Source: Physcomitrium patens (lineage: Eukaryota; Streptophyta; Bryopsida; Funariales; Funariaceae). Taken from it: a DNA stretch of 64,000 bases. Positions 36,490 to 49,246 of the stretch are shown piece after piece. How positions within the stretch are numbered: the stretch's first letter is position 1; each line of letters starts with the position of its first letter. The stretch is from assembly GCF_000002425.4 (NCBI RefSeq), contig NC_037261.1, forward strand, positions 2,661,426-2,725,425, read 5' to 3'. Below the pieces are notes generated by a model, which saw only the letters and a list, made by a program, of their open reading frames with translations, was not told the origin of the DNA and ran no database searches. Position numbers and translations under genes: made by a program.

Positions 36490-39400
36490 TTTGGATTAAC
36501 CAATTAGAGGCCTTGGATGTATGGATAGTAATTTAGGATGTGCTTGTAGCTTAAGCTGCAGACATATTATATTCATGTGACAACTAATGAATAAAATTAG
36601 GCTGATTGAATATTCATTGTAATTTTGAACTATTATTTTGGAATTGTAACATTTTTCTTGTTTAGATAAGTTATTTCTATTCAAAAACAATTGTAATTAA
36701 CACCAAAGGATGTATCAATATAAAATTATAATATGGAAGATCAATATGAAATTGATTTGCAAATAAAAGTTGTAAATTGGTAGATTAAACAATCATGTGC
36801 ATACAATTGGACATGCCATTCTTAATATCTTCTATCTATATAAGTTTATGTATCTCACTAAAATTTGGAGAAATTCAAAGGGTTGGATTTCATTTCATAG
36901 AAACACATTTTCAATGATAACTTACAATTGAAATATTAAGATTTTTTTAATAAAATGAAAAAAAAAAAAAAAAAAAAAAAAGTTCAAGAAAGCATATCCA
37001 ATACCATTACAGGTAAATGTCAATCTGAAGCATTTATATCAACCACATATATGATGAGTTGAGATTTCTAAAATGATTGAATCAAAACACAAAAATAAAT
37101 ACATAGATGACCCAGGAAGGCAATTTCTAGAATTCCCACATCAAGCAAGCGCAGTTCCAAACAGTTTATAAAAGTAAAGCAAATCAAAAGTAAAATAATA
37201 TTCAGAGTATATTGTACCCATTTACCATTATCCACGTCATTTCTAGCCAACAGTCAAATTTATTGTTCCATAGACTTGTGAGCTCTGCACTTCCCCACAA
37301 AACCACATTATCAATGCGCGTGCTCATTTACGAGTTCACTCACAAAATTATTTCGAAGCATGTGCCAAAAATGGCATTTATGATGCGCCATGGAAGATAA
37401 TCACTGAGTCACGGAGTCGGTAAGAGAGCGCGGGAATGAGGGGAGACCACCAACACGGCTCCCCTACCACCACGTCGTCCCTACCACCACGGGAATCCGG
37501 TTGAAGTCCCGTGGGGGGGGGACCCGTTGCAATATTTCCGCCTCTTCACCCGTTCCTTAGGGAATGACGGGCCGGGTGGTGGTTACAGACAGATCCCCCC
37601 CCCCCAAACCCGTCATCTCCTCCACAACCACAAATTACGCTCATACCAAAAGTAGTTTCCCTCAACTGGTTCTCTCCTACACGCTTGAATAAATAGGCAA
37701 TATAAGTTTATTCGTGTGAACATATATATATATATATATATATAATAGAGTGGTCTTTGGTACAGAATCCCCAACATTTCACGAGTTGTAGATTTCCATT
37801 TCCATGATTTGTGGTGTCTTTATGATTAAAAGCAAAAGCGGGAGGCTATAACTTTCAGAGCTTGTGATTGGTTGAGACGATGAAGTCTTTCCCAATTGGC
37901 TGTGTGTTAAGAGCAAAAAACATATGGTAGAATATATATTTTCAAAAACATCATTCAGTATTTCAAAAATTGTTGGTTTTTTTTTTTTTTTTTTTCCTCT
38001 TAGTAGGGTTTTAAAAGCAAAGATTATGTTGAAATTGCTAAAAATACCCATAATTTGCTGTAAAAATTGTATATATCCGGCAATATTATATCCTCCTTAT
38101 TTAGAAGTAGAATACTAAATTAATTAGTGTATTTTATCGCCTCTTCTCACTATATGCAATCTCCAAATACCAAATTTTCTAAGGAAGCAACTTATCCTAA
38201 TGAAACAAGTTGCTCCATGAACCCACTTGAAATGCCATCGTCATGTAGAGTAGAATTTTGGGTATAATATGTGTTCTCTTCGGGTGAGCATGAAAATATA
38301 TATATATTCTTATGAAACTCTTCTTACGTATGGTTAAAGAAGATAAGTTTTCATTTTATGTGCAACTGTGTTTATAGGTTCCAAACCAAAAAAAAGGAAA
38401 AAAATGAATGAAGAAATTTACAAATGAGAATTTGAATAACAACAGAAGTGATTAATCCTTTCATTGTTTGCATTGTACAAAGGAGAAAGTTTGCTTCTTT
38501 GTACCATCATGTGCAACTGCATAATAACAAACTTACCTTCGATAAAGAATTCAAAGGGTGACAATTGTCATCATAGTGTCAATAAGTAAAAGAGTAAAAG
38601 TAAAAATAAATCTGGAGCAAAATCAAAATTCTTGGTTATGTTCAAATTATTATCATTAATCACTTAATTATTTAGATATAATTTTTCACAACAAGCAGAA
38701 CTTGCTAGTATCTCATAAGCTAAATTGTAAGTGAATCAAAAGAGAATAAAATATAGAAAATTGCTAATGCTACACCCCCATATTACTAAAGCCACATCCC
38801 ACATGGATACACTCCCACTCTCATAGTGCTCTCTCTTGTTGCTCTCCACTTGTGTCTACTCCAGCGCTACCCTTCGACTCTTTACTTATGTCTAGTCCTG
38901 CTCTCTCATATCGCTTTCCACTTGTGCAACCACAACATCTTTGGGTGGGGTGAGGGTTTAACAATACAGAGGTGTGGGTTTTGCAATTCCCTCAAATCTA
39001 TGAATGTTTGGTGAGGTAATCAAACTTGAATCGTGTATGGATGGCAGATTGGCAAGTGACAGTTATTGGCTTGTCCAACTGTGATGATCAGTGATGGAAG
39101 ACTAACTTTCAGGGAATTGGTTCTTGTTTATCTTGTTGCAACTGCACCAACCAACTAAATGACAATAACATGAAAAAATCACAAACGCCTGGACTCCTTT
39201 CGTGTGTCATTCCCTCATATCATCTCAGACTAGTGTACAAACACAGACAGGTGGGTGCTGGATGGTGCGGTGGAGGGCAACCAAATTCACCAACTGTCCA
39301 TGCTGCAGAGGCATGCAGAGAGTGAGAGAGAGTGAGAGAGAGTGAGACTGCATTCACAAGTAACACCTTGCTCACCTGAAAGTAAAAAGAGAAAAGAAAG

Positions 39401-40294
39401 AGAAAAAGAAAAAGAGGCCAAGCTTATTGCTTCCAAGCACAAAAAAAAATTCAAAAGAAAACAGAAACTGGAGTAGATTAGCCTCACTGCAAAGAAAAAG
39501 AGGCCTCCTCTGACCTAGTCAAGGCTTGTACCCATCTTTTTGCATTCTTCCATGAACCCACTACTCACCAACCCACCTACCATGTGACCCCTGCCACACA
39601 GAGAGCTAGTGAGCAACTTAAGCATGCATCACTTGTTTATTCTTAATGCCTACTCCACAGTACAAGATGTGTGGTCCTCCCACAGCCAGACACACTGACA
39701 CACTTTTTATCATCCATCTTACAGCTTATAAGTCTATCTATCTATCCATCCATCCATCTATCCCTGGGACATGTAGAATGGACCCTGACTTGTGTTGTGT
39801 GCCCATGCTTAAATCTTGCCACCCCCTCCCTAGCTTCCCCTTCTTTCAATAGGAGATGTGCTATGGCTTTACAATGGCTTTATAGGGGGGGGGGGTTGAA
39901 TGTTACACGAAGTGATTTTTGCAAAAGAAAATTAAAAAAAAAATAAAAAATACATCCATATGTTTGAGAATACATATACTTGTTGACCTGGTCCAACAAG
40001 TGGTTAGGTATCTTCTTCAAAATCAATCATTCAATTAATAAGTCAATGCTTATGCAAGTTGCATGCATTTTTTTCTGGATTTTTTTCATTTTTATTATTT
40101 ATTGGAATTTTCTTGACAATATATATTTATTTCAATCCTGAGCTGAGCTAGTATACAAGATCATTGGTGTTTTTCATACTATCACAATGAAGCAAGTTAA
40201 TTGTTGTAACTTCAGAGGTTTTGGAGATTTACAAATTTACAAGTTCATTTGATTGAATAATACCATTGCAATAAAGCATGTTAGCTATTTTGAT

Positions 40295-40326
<32 letters not shown>

Positions 40327-41190
40327 CTTCAGGCACATCAATATTATTGCAACATACCACTTACAAAATTCTTAAGTTGAAGTTGTTTCATAAAAAAATA
40401 AATTGGAGGTTTTGCAATTGCTCTTCTATTCATCTTCCTTGACACATATTTATCCACAACTTTTATAGTTATTCATTATTTGTCACACACCACACTGCTT
40501 TAACCTGTAATAAGTATCAAAACCCATTTCCCTTCAAAGAGATTTTTATGTCACAATTAACATTTCAACTTGCTATATTATTATTGCAACATCCATAAGA
40601 ATATGAGCTTGGTGTTAAATTGATGTAGGTGCCAAGTGTAGCCAAGCTTTGACAAGACAATACATGAGAGTGAAGCCATACTTGTCCCTAAAAGGTCATA
40701 TTATACAAGCAGCATCTGCTAAACTGACATTGCTCAACTTTTGAAATTGCATATAAGATAGAGTAATGTGATCACCTTCTTGTACACTTGAACTTGAGAT
40801 CCACAAGACCCTGGGGTCCTACAAAATAATTTAATCCTGCAACTGTAACTGGATTGTTGTTAAGCTATCTGAATATGTTTGTGTGACATGAGTGTCATGT
40901 GCACAAAAACACACCACTCTCTTTAGTACAGAAAATTTGGTGGTGATGTTGGTTCTATGAAATGCAGAATGTGAAATACAAAAGGATATTATACTCCGGA
41001 CAGAAGTGAATAATGTATGAATTGCCGAGGCAAGCAAGTTCTGTTAGGGCGTGGACTTCAAAGCTGTCGGTATGCTTTGCACCCATTAAAGAATTCGATT
41101 CATTGCTCGAAGGGTCCACCGCTGTCGGATAATCTTACCGCACCCACACAAATCTAAACAGAAACAAAAAGGAAAGATTGAATGGGATTC
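36490..41190. other. Intergenic DNA, AT-rich with simple repeats, no gene seen
   Basis: No frame here is convincing on either strand. Contents: an A run at 36957-36981, a GC-rich patch at 37400-37620 (listed separately), a TA tract at 37722-37744, GAGAGT repeats near 39318-39345, a short CTAT/CCAT tract near 39736-39762, a G run near 39886, and a T run at 40297-40326. DNA from 40980 to 41190 has gene-like composition and may be the 3' end of the minus-strand locus that follows. Confidence 0.55.
37400..37620. other. GC-rich, CpG-containing patch in AT-rich DNA
   Basis: About 200 bases rich in C and G with runs of G (37514-37521) and C (37592-37602), direct copies of CTACCACCACG, and a near-palindrome CCCGTTCCTTAGGGAATGAC followed by GGG (37549-37571) whose arms CCCGT/ACGGG and TTCC/GGAA can pair. 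The surroundings are AT-rich, so this is either an unmethylated promoter-like island or a fragment of foreign origin. No ORF runs through it. Confidence 0.45.
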
Positions 41191-41201
41191 GTTTTATTTA
41201 T

Positions 41202-42852
41202 TTAATTAATGACTTGGTAAAAGTGATTCAACTTGATCGGCACCGCTTGGGACTTTGATCCATCTTCATCGAAATCAGCAACCGGTGTCACCCCATTGGG
41301 CGGGTGTGGGGGTCCCGTTAAAATAAAACATATATATATATATATATATATTTTGCTCCCCTCGGTATTTCTTATAACTAATTTTTTTACCTCCAGGGCA
41401 TCGTTCGAGAGCGCGTGAGATAATTCGGAATCTGCCAAAGCAAGCGGTGTGTTTTCTGCGCAATCGATGTCCTCTGAAAGGTCCGTGACTTGGCGCCCAG
41501 GAAACGTGACGAATCCAGAGTCTTGTGCAGTGTGCAATTCCAATGCATCCAGCAAATTCCCCGTGGGACTTCCATAATTCCTGATGGTGTGACCAACGAA
41601 CACCGAGTTGGATGGAAGTTTCGCAGTTTTTGGCATTAGCAAGACGAAATCGCAAACCAAGCGTAGAGATTATGGAAACCCAGAGCCACATGATGGGGAC
41701 CAAAGGCAGAAGTATGCAGAATTGAGAATCGCTGCCATCAAAAAGAGCTAGATTTTTCACCGGCACCGATGCATGGTGTGTGTCAGTGATGGCGACAGAA
41801 TGATCTCAGGATGCAGTGATCAACGTGTATGTCATAATTTCATACGATAACAGAGCTGTAGAATAACAAGCAATGTGCTGTCTGCGTATCGAACGCCGAC
41901 TTTAAGGTCGTGGCACCAACAGTGAAGTTGCCCGCGGACATTGCAACGGAGTCATGCCTTACAGACAGTGAACATGGCCACAGTGTTTCCAGGTTCTACC
42001 CATAAGTCTAGCCGTGGATTTTCTGAGGCAGTTCCTTGGATGCTTTCGATATATATATCTTTGTAATACTCGCTGGATGAATTTTACCGATTTCTTGCAT
42101 GGGGGTGATGCTTCTACCACCAGTTTTTTGAATCTCCAAGCCTATAGGCTGAAGGCGCGCAGAAATTTGCTGCTGTCTAATCCGAGGACAAGAACGTCCA
42201 CAAAATTTTAGCACTAGCCGCAGGGTAAAAAGATTCGATTCTAAGTTAACAGTTTTTTAGTATATCTATTTATATATTGATGATCTGTAACAGTAGACTC
42301 TCCGGCGCTCGTCAGATATTCCGGTGATTAGAAAGCAAGGCAAAGATTCCGTGTATCAATTCTGCATGCGACTGTTGGTTTGTTGGGCTTCTATTTATAC
42401 TAACAGACAAATTTTTTTCGGTAGGACCTAATTATAGATTGTGACAGGTGATGTGTTCTATCGTCTTCAACTGACTTGGTGCGTTGGATAACTTTAGAAT
42501 AATGGTGAGACCTTCGTGCTTTTGTGGATGCTGTTTCAAAATTTCACCGTCGGTATCGTGGTTCATGTTTTGCGGCTTTTTGTCGATGGAATGCATCGAA
42601 GCACGTTGTTTGACAGGCGCGCGGCTGGATGAGGGCACAGTAGCTGAGTGTGCTTCCGATGTCCGCTCATTAAGTTGACCTATTTGTGGCTAGACATCGC
42701 GATTCATCCTCGCAAATTGAGTTTAGTGTGGGAGTTGATGGTAGGGTTTCCTGGAGTTCTGGGTTTAATTCTTCCGATTCCCATGCATTTAGTATGTTTC
42801 CACAGTTGTTGTTGAGGTAGTTTCTAAGCGTTATTCTCTCCCAATTTGTCAC
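41202..42852 (-). CDS. Unidentified minus-strand locus, several coding-like blocks
   Basis: Not recognised. Four open blocks on the minus strand have natural amino-acid mixes: 42670-42852 (NWERITLRNYLNNNCGNIL, AWESEELNPELQETLPS), 42432-42638 (SSSRAPVKQRASMHSIDKKP, LKQHPQKHEGLTIILKL), 42008-42214 (QQQISARLQPIGLEIQKTGG) and 41202-41660 (KLPSNSVFVGHTIRNYGSPT, ENTPLALADSELSHALSND). The first two sit in different frames less than 40 bases apart, so either a small intron or a frameshift separates them. The last block is followed by a TA tract and GPPHPPNGVTPVADFDEDG. The composition suggests a hydrophilic, possibly nuclear protein transcribed divergently from INTS9. Start, stop and splicing are undecided, and it could be a decaying gene. 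Confidence 0.3.
41331..41351. repeat. Short (TA)n tract
   Basis: About 21 bases of TA repeat interrupting the last coding-like block of the minus-strand locus, where it would encode a Tyr-Ile run. It may therefore be intronic. Confidence 0.9.
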
Positions 42853-42963
42853 GATTTTTATTGGGTGATGATTTGTGAATGTTTTATATCCGATTAGGTC
42901 TGGTAAACTGTTTTGTCTGTTTATTTGCCCAATTGGGATTGCTTGGGTTATCTTGGGATGACG

Positions 42964-43035
42964 CGAATTAGGTTGTGACTGATAACACGAATTAGGTCGT
43001 GATAGACAAAGTGAATTAGGTGTTTGCTGCTACAT
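42964..43035. repeat. 24-bp tandem repeat, three copies
   Basis: Units start at 42964, 42988 and 43012. Each begins CGAATTAGGT or TGAATTAGGT; the first two continue with (T/C)GTGA and the third diverges. It lies in the spacer between the minus-strand locus and INTS9, where promoter elements would be expected. Confidence 0.75.
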
Positions 43036-44090
43036 GCTGGGTGCGACATGTGCTCCGCGAGTATTCTTGGTTGCCCTAGAGTTGGTGAAGTAGATGAGGC
43101 TCGCTCATGCATTCGCGTGATGGAATTCCCAGGCTATATGCGGCTAGGTTTACCCAAGATTGTGACATATTTGAACGATTGAAATCATGTACAATTTGGA
43201 GATTAATGCTCTGTGTTAACTGAGGAGACGTGTTCAATGAGTTCACAACCGAACTTTGTCAGAATGTATGTATGCACTTTCACGTGAATAATCCTGTGTA
43301 GGGTTATTCATGCTTGTGAATTCATCCTGTCGGCAATGGATTAGGTCTTAATGATTTCCTCTTCTCATGATTAGGCTGGATCAGTTGGGGTAGATGTTTC
43401 AGTACTCTCCACGGCCTGAGACAATGTGGCTCTTTGTAATTACGGATGGCATGGGTTCTGATGAGCTCTTTGGAAATATGGTCATACAGTTTATCGACGC
43501 TCATCACTCTCATTCGCTTTAGGTGTGTTATTTCCGCTTTAGGGTTTTGAAATTGCTGAATGGCATTGCCTTTCTGGACGCAGCATGTTGGGACTGGAAA
43601 TATTGGTGACGATTTCAAAGGATTAAGCTCTTACTGCTGCAAGTTCCAGCAATGAAGCTGGTAAACATCTTCCTCCGGCCTTGTACTGTTTAGGGTTTTG
43701 GAACCGTGCTTGAAGTAGATATCCGAATCAGTTGATATTTGATTGAGCAGCTACACACGGAGCATATCAGCTTGTCATGAATTTACTTAAATTTTTATTT
43801 TTCCTTCACAAACCTTTTTTTCGGGGAATTGTATTTTTGTTACAGAAGTATTTGGCAATGTATATTGTACCAGGGAGGAAGGCAATACGGTTTTAGATTT
43901 GTGTTGTTGCATTTTGTTAGCGCTTGAATTAAGACTTGCTTAGTTGTTTTGTGATCACCGTTGCACCGGAGGGAAGATTTACCCCTGCATGAATATTTGC
44001 CAGTTTTTGATGGATAAGGAAGATCATAACTGTTATATAAACTAGATATTGTCGCCAGGGAATTTGACAAGCTCTTGCATTGTATTGTGA
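43036..44090. promoter_or_regulatory. Intergenic promoter region upstream of INTS9 with two telo-box motifs
   Basis: No certain gene. TTAGGGTTT, the reverse of the plant telo box AAACCCTAA, occurs at 43539-43547 and 43690-43698; telo boxes are common in promoters of plant growth and translation genes. A minus-strand frame at 43322-43618 (MRVMSVDKLYDHISKELIR) is open but has no ATG at its start, and one telo box lies within it, so I treat it as non-coding or as a leader exon of the minus-strand locus. A TATA-like ttatataaac lies at about 44034-44043, upstream of the INTS9 ATG. Confidence 0.4.
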
Positions 44091-47000
44091 ATGCAGACGT
44101 CCTTGGGATGTGGGAAGGACCCCAGCAAGGAATCGGAACTTGCGTGCCATCTTTTGAATGTTAATCAATCCTGTATTCTACTGGAGTGCCCCTTGGACCT
44201 TTCAGCGTTAGCTCTGTTCCTGCCCACTTTCTTGTCCTCACATGCTGTTCCCCAGGTAGCAGTGAATAAAAAGCGGTGCTCGAAGTTATCAAGGTATGAT
44301 TCAAATGCGCTCGAGCGATGCAACGTTGAAATCGCTGCAAATTTAGCTGGACGCAAGAGAGTGAAGCATGTTGACGTACACCAGGAGGTGTTGTTGAGAC
44401 CATCTACATCAACAAAAAAGGTTCATCTCAATTATGAGGATAATGAAGCTGATGATGATGAAAATGTTCAAGAAAGGGGTAGAGTATACAAAGACTTGAG
44501 TTCGCTATTCAAAAAATTAAATGGACATGTTTTAGCGGACGGAGAGCCATGGTACAAAGCTGCAGGACTGGAACTTGTGGATGTGGGACTCCTGGATGCA
44601 GTCATCATTTCAAACCCTTCTAGTATGCTTGGTCTCCCCTTCCTAACGAAGCACCCTGATTTCTGTGGGAAGGCAAGAATCAATTATCCATTTGTGCTTA
44701 ATTATATGTCTTTATTGGAGCTTAGTAAGAATTCTACACGTGCTGAAGATTCTGTCTTAATGTGGAGGATTTTGTGGGACGATCTGTAGAAATTTCTCTG
44801 TATTATTTTTCTTTGTGTCTAAATGCAATCATTTGTACAGGTGTTCGCCACTAAAGCAACCGCTGAAATTGGTAGAATGATGATGGAGGAGTTGGTAAGT
44901 ATGCACGCCGATTTTATTCAAGGGCATGGAACCGTGAAAAATGGGCAGAAACCGCCTTGGTTGCACCCCTCCGTCCTTAGCTCATTGCCGGAGAATATGA
45001 GGGGTACTTCACTCGACAGATGTTTCTCGAATAGGGCAAATTGGCAGCCGCTGTACAGGTTTGACTGTATTTTTACGCTCTTTCCTTTTGTAGCTTGAAA
45101 ATTGCACTTCCATGTTGCCACATTGTTTTTTTTTTTTAGCTTTCACGTTAGCATCAGGTTTCAGTCTTATAATCGGCTTACTGATCTTTGATCTTGATCC
45201 CTCGTACACTTGTGTCTCTGTTACCTGTGCGCAGTAAAGATGACATCAAAAACTGCTTTGATCATGTTCAAAAAATGAGTTTCGGCGAAGAAATCAATTT
45301 TAATGGCGTTTTTAAAATATCGCCCTCGAGCTCTGGGATGGGAATCGGGGCGTCTAACTGGATCATTTCAGGAGCCATACATAGAGTGGGCTACGTTGCT
45401 GCGTCACTGGCAATGAAGAACCACGCGATGCCATTGGATATTGCTCCACTGGAAGGATGCCATGCTCTCATTATTTCTGATGTTGAGTGTCCGTCGGATG
45501 CTGTCGTGGTCGAGAAAGTCATTTCAAGTGAAGACGACCTTGATGTCAAGGCCCAAGAAACTCAAGATTGTGGAGTTTCAGGAAATGAACACTTAAGGCC
45601 AGTGAGACAGTCATCTACTGGTTCGGGAAGCTCACAGAGACCAACTCCAAGGGCTTCTGGGAGTTTCTCATCGGTTGCATCCCGGGGTGGCCTGCCAAGT
45701 GGTGGCTCAGGAATTGTGAAATCAGGTGCCGTTGGACTGCTTCCTGGAGGTGGTTCCGAGAAAGCGGGAAAGGGAGTGAATGGAGATGGATTTGGCTCTT
45801 TGCACAACGATGTGGTAGTTTTAGATTTGAGACCAGATGTAGCTGCGGCATGCAAATGGACAATTGAGGCCATAAAAAGAGGAGGTTCTGTGCTTTTCCC
45901 TATAGGCCCAAGTGGGTTGTTTCTGGAGCTACTTGAGGAGCTGGGAACTCAGCTGGGAGCTGCTAATTTGAAGTGAGTGCCACTGTTAAATTTTCAGACT
46001 GGATAATGTTCTCAAGCAATGTTTTTACTCGTATATATTTTAGCCGCACAAAGTAAATACTTTTGCAAACCTTTATTGAACGGTGGTGTTCTGTTGCAGG
46101 CATATCCCCATTCACTACATTTCTCCAGCAGCCGAGGAAATGCTGGCCTACTGTAATACTGTTCCTGAGTGGCTGTGCAGTGCCCGACAAGAAAAGGTGT
46201 GGTCTAGAACTGGGTTTCTCAAAATGGAATTCCAGTCAAATTTTTCTATGAACACGTATAAGTTTAGTCAATGTTATAAATGTAGGATATCCACTTTTAT
46301 TCTGTGCTTGCTTTATTGATAGTCTCAATAATTTGTTCAAATGACGTCTTTCGTTTCTGATATTCTAGGCATTATCTGTGTTCTATCATTAGCTCTTAAA
46401 ATGCAATTTATTCATTGGACTGAACTCTTTTCCATATGATATTGATCCTGCAGCACAGTTGTATGCAGGGGAGTCCTTGTTTGGTTACGTAGAACTCGTG
46501 CAGGAGGAACGCTTGCGTCATTCGAAAGCATTCCCTTCTCCAGAATTGCAGTGAGTTTGTCCAATCATCAGCAATTTTTTTAAAAAAGTAGTTTTTATTT
46601 TATTTTATTTTATTTTTTTCCCCTTCTTCTCTAAACGTAGAAATCAATCAAGGATGATAAAGCTTGAGCAATAGTGATGCTGATTTATGTATGTTGCGTA
46701 TATCTGTCTCGGCCGTTTCATCAGCATGGATTATGTTTTTCTTATGTAATTTTTTGACTTGCTTTTTCACCGGCAGAAGAGTATGGCAGGAGCCCTGTGT
46801 CGTGTTTGCCACCCACTTTAGTTTGCGAATGGGTCCCGCTGCGCATCTCCTCCATCGTTGGCGTCAGAATCCTCTCTGCCTTCTGATTTTGACTAAGGTT
46901 GCCATCTGTTTTTCCAGTCATATTGAAATTTATCGAATTATGTATTGTCACGATCTCTGTCCGGTGAGAACAGAAATACCAACGTCAGCTGGCAACGCCT

Positions 47001-48331
47001 TTGAACTCGTGATTTTATTATTTCAGTGACGCTGTAATTTGCGGAATCACGCCTTCTCATGAGGCCTTACTGTGGTCCTTTGTCTTTATTTCTCCAATAT
47101 TTACTTCTCCCATTTTCTTTGTGGTTCTTTTATTTGATAATCCTTATTGCTTTACCTTCCTCTCCTGTTATATGCGAAGTCGAACTCCTTATATAGCTTG
47201 ATCAATACTTTTGTAATGTGAATCATCTGAATTAGGTATTATGAATTGCAGAAGGAGTCTGATATGGACCTTTTATTGGCCCCATATATGCCCCTTGCAA
47301 TGCAAGTCCTGGAATTGCCTACTTCTTCACGACTAAGGTACTGCCGGGAATCTTATCCTTAGTCCTTGTTTTCTGTATGAGTTAATGCTAACTTTTGTCT
47401 TCCGCATTTACGATGTATTTCAGATCCAAGGAGGTTGCATCGGTGCTGCAGAGCGTTCAGCCACAAGTTGCTCTGGTAAGTTGTAAAGTTCACATGCATA
47501 TCGTGGCTATTTTACCTCTAAACAACAGTCAGTCTGCTATTGATGGAGCAAAATAAGTTCTTTTACGAGTCGCGATTTAAGATTGGCAATGTCAATGCTG
47601 GTTGTGCTTTCGATCTCTATTAACATACTTGAGTTTCCCTCCTACGCCTGTCCCCACACCCTGACATCATCGTGTTACCCTGTTGGTTTGAAGATCACAA
47701 GTTTTATTTACTACAGTTTGCAAAATCCTCTCTTCAGGAGCTGGAAATGATCTATAGTAGTATGCTTTTATGACTACAGGTGCCTGAGTTTATACAAAAG
47801 TCATTAGAAGGAGCAAGGAGCTCGAATACAAAGGTTATATTGGGCTACAAGAACGGTCGATCAATTCCTGTACCGAACTTTGAGATTGAACTAGAAGTGG
47901 ACATGTCAGCTGAATTAGCTCTTCTGGTGCAACCGAAACCAGTGAAATCCAAGAACGTTGCTGCTGCTCCTTTTCAAGCAGGGTTCTGTTCTCGGGATGG
48001 AATACATTCTCTTCAAATTCCTACTTCATCTAGTAATTTGGTGATGAGTTCGCACGAGTATCATTACCGATGGGGACAAGTGAACGTTGGGGCACTTTCG
48101 AGAGCTCTACAGGAAAGAGGCATGTCAGAAGTTTCTTTCCATGAGCTTGACGAATCTCTCACTGGCAGAGAAGGGCCTGTGGGTGAGCATAAACCACTTA
48201 TGGTGGAAATCCGTTCTCCTTCCAGAGCCTGGATAGAATTGGGTCCAAACAGTAGTCACATCAAAGCAAATGAGCCCTCTTTACGACACCTCATTGCTGA
48301 TGCTGTCAACAGCGTACTTCACGTGATGTAA
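44091..48331 (+). CDS. INTS9: Integrator complex subunit 9, complete, nine exons, 845 aa
   Basis: Non-catalytic partner of the INTS11 endonuclease in Integrator, which cleaves snRNA and other RNA polymerase II transcripts in the nucleus. Exons: 44091-44672, 44841-45058, 45235-45972, 46100-46196, 46459-46550, 46777-46897, 47252-47337, 47424-47475, 47780-48331; phases are consistent throughout. Recognised by the degenerate metallo-beta-lactamase fold (ILLECPLDLSALALFLPT, DAVIISNPSSMLGLPFLT, ATAEIGRMMMEELVSMH, SSSGMGIGASNWIISG) and the beta-CASP part (GGSVLFPIGPSGLFLELLEE, AEEMLAYCNTVPEWLC, WQEPCVVFATHFSLRMGP). As expected for INTS9, the HxHxDH zinc motif is absent. Longer than human or Arabidopsis INTS9 (roughly 660-700 aa), mainly because of a Gly/Ser-rich linker in exon 3. 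Intron 1 uses a GC donor. The ATG at 44091 gives a slightly short N-terminus; a tiny upstream exon joined at the acceptor aatgcag (44094) is possible. Confidence 0.93.
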
Positions 48332-49077
48332 ATACGTGTAAATTGAACTCATGATCATCGTGAAATGGGAGGTGCTGATCTGTTGGTTTTGTGCTGCGTA
48401 TTGTGGAGCAGTCACTTGTTTGCCATTGAACATGCTCGTAGTTCTTTTGGTTTAATTGATCAAATGAATGAAAGTGTACTTAGTGCATGTTGCTGTGAAT
48501 CAATGAAGGAAAAAGTTCTGATCATACCCTTTACAAGCGCCCATTATTAAAGGGATAAAGTGATAGGCCTGGGTTTTCAATTTTTTTGATTGGTTGAAAT
48601 CAAGAAATCTTCTTCAATTGACTTTATACTTAGAAATTATGTCCAAAAACCTTAAGAGAAAAAAATAAGGTAGAATACACTTTACCTAGCACATGACCTT
48701 AATAAGACTTTTGAACCATGGCCTTTTAAAGTAGGCTTTTAGATATAATGTTCTCCTAATTATATACTAAATTACAAGACAACAAAACCAATATATTTTT
48801 TTATTACTATTTAATTTATTTAACTTTAGATTTTTAATTAATTTATTAAAGCTCTTATAATAACAAACAAACAAAAATAAAAATATACCAATGACTTGGT
48901 ATTCAAAGAGTTTAGAATAAATGAAAAATGAATAGAAAATATTTTTGACATAATTACACTTTAATTGTGAATGTTCTATAATAAAAGATAAAAATCATAA
49001 CTAGCACATTAGGACATTATAGATATTATTTTTAACACTTGATTGATGAAATTATAATAATTTATTAAAATTATAAG

Positions 49078-49126
<49 letters not shown>

Positions 49127-49204
49127 ATATTATATTCCGACTTTATTTTTTCTTCAAAATTAAAATAAAGAGTATTTTTACAAGCATAAAGAATGAAATA
49201 TAGA

Positions 49205-49246
<42 letters not shown>

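Noticed and set aside
41275-41766. 163-codon minus-strand frame
   Set aside because: Overlaps the more protein-like frame 41202-41660 in another phase, and runs through the TA tract; only its hydrophobic start (ILLPLVPIMWLWVSII) is suggestive.
43322-43618. 98-codon minus-strand frame as a separate gene
   Set aside because: First codon is TTG, not ATG; it contains a telo-box promoter motif and has no recognised homologue. Kept only as a possible leader exon of the divergent locus.
44161-44403. Minus-strand frames across INTS9 exon 1
   Set aside because: Antisense shadows of a confidently assigned exon.
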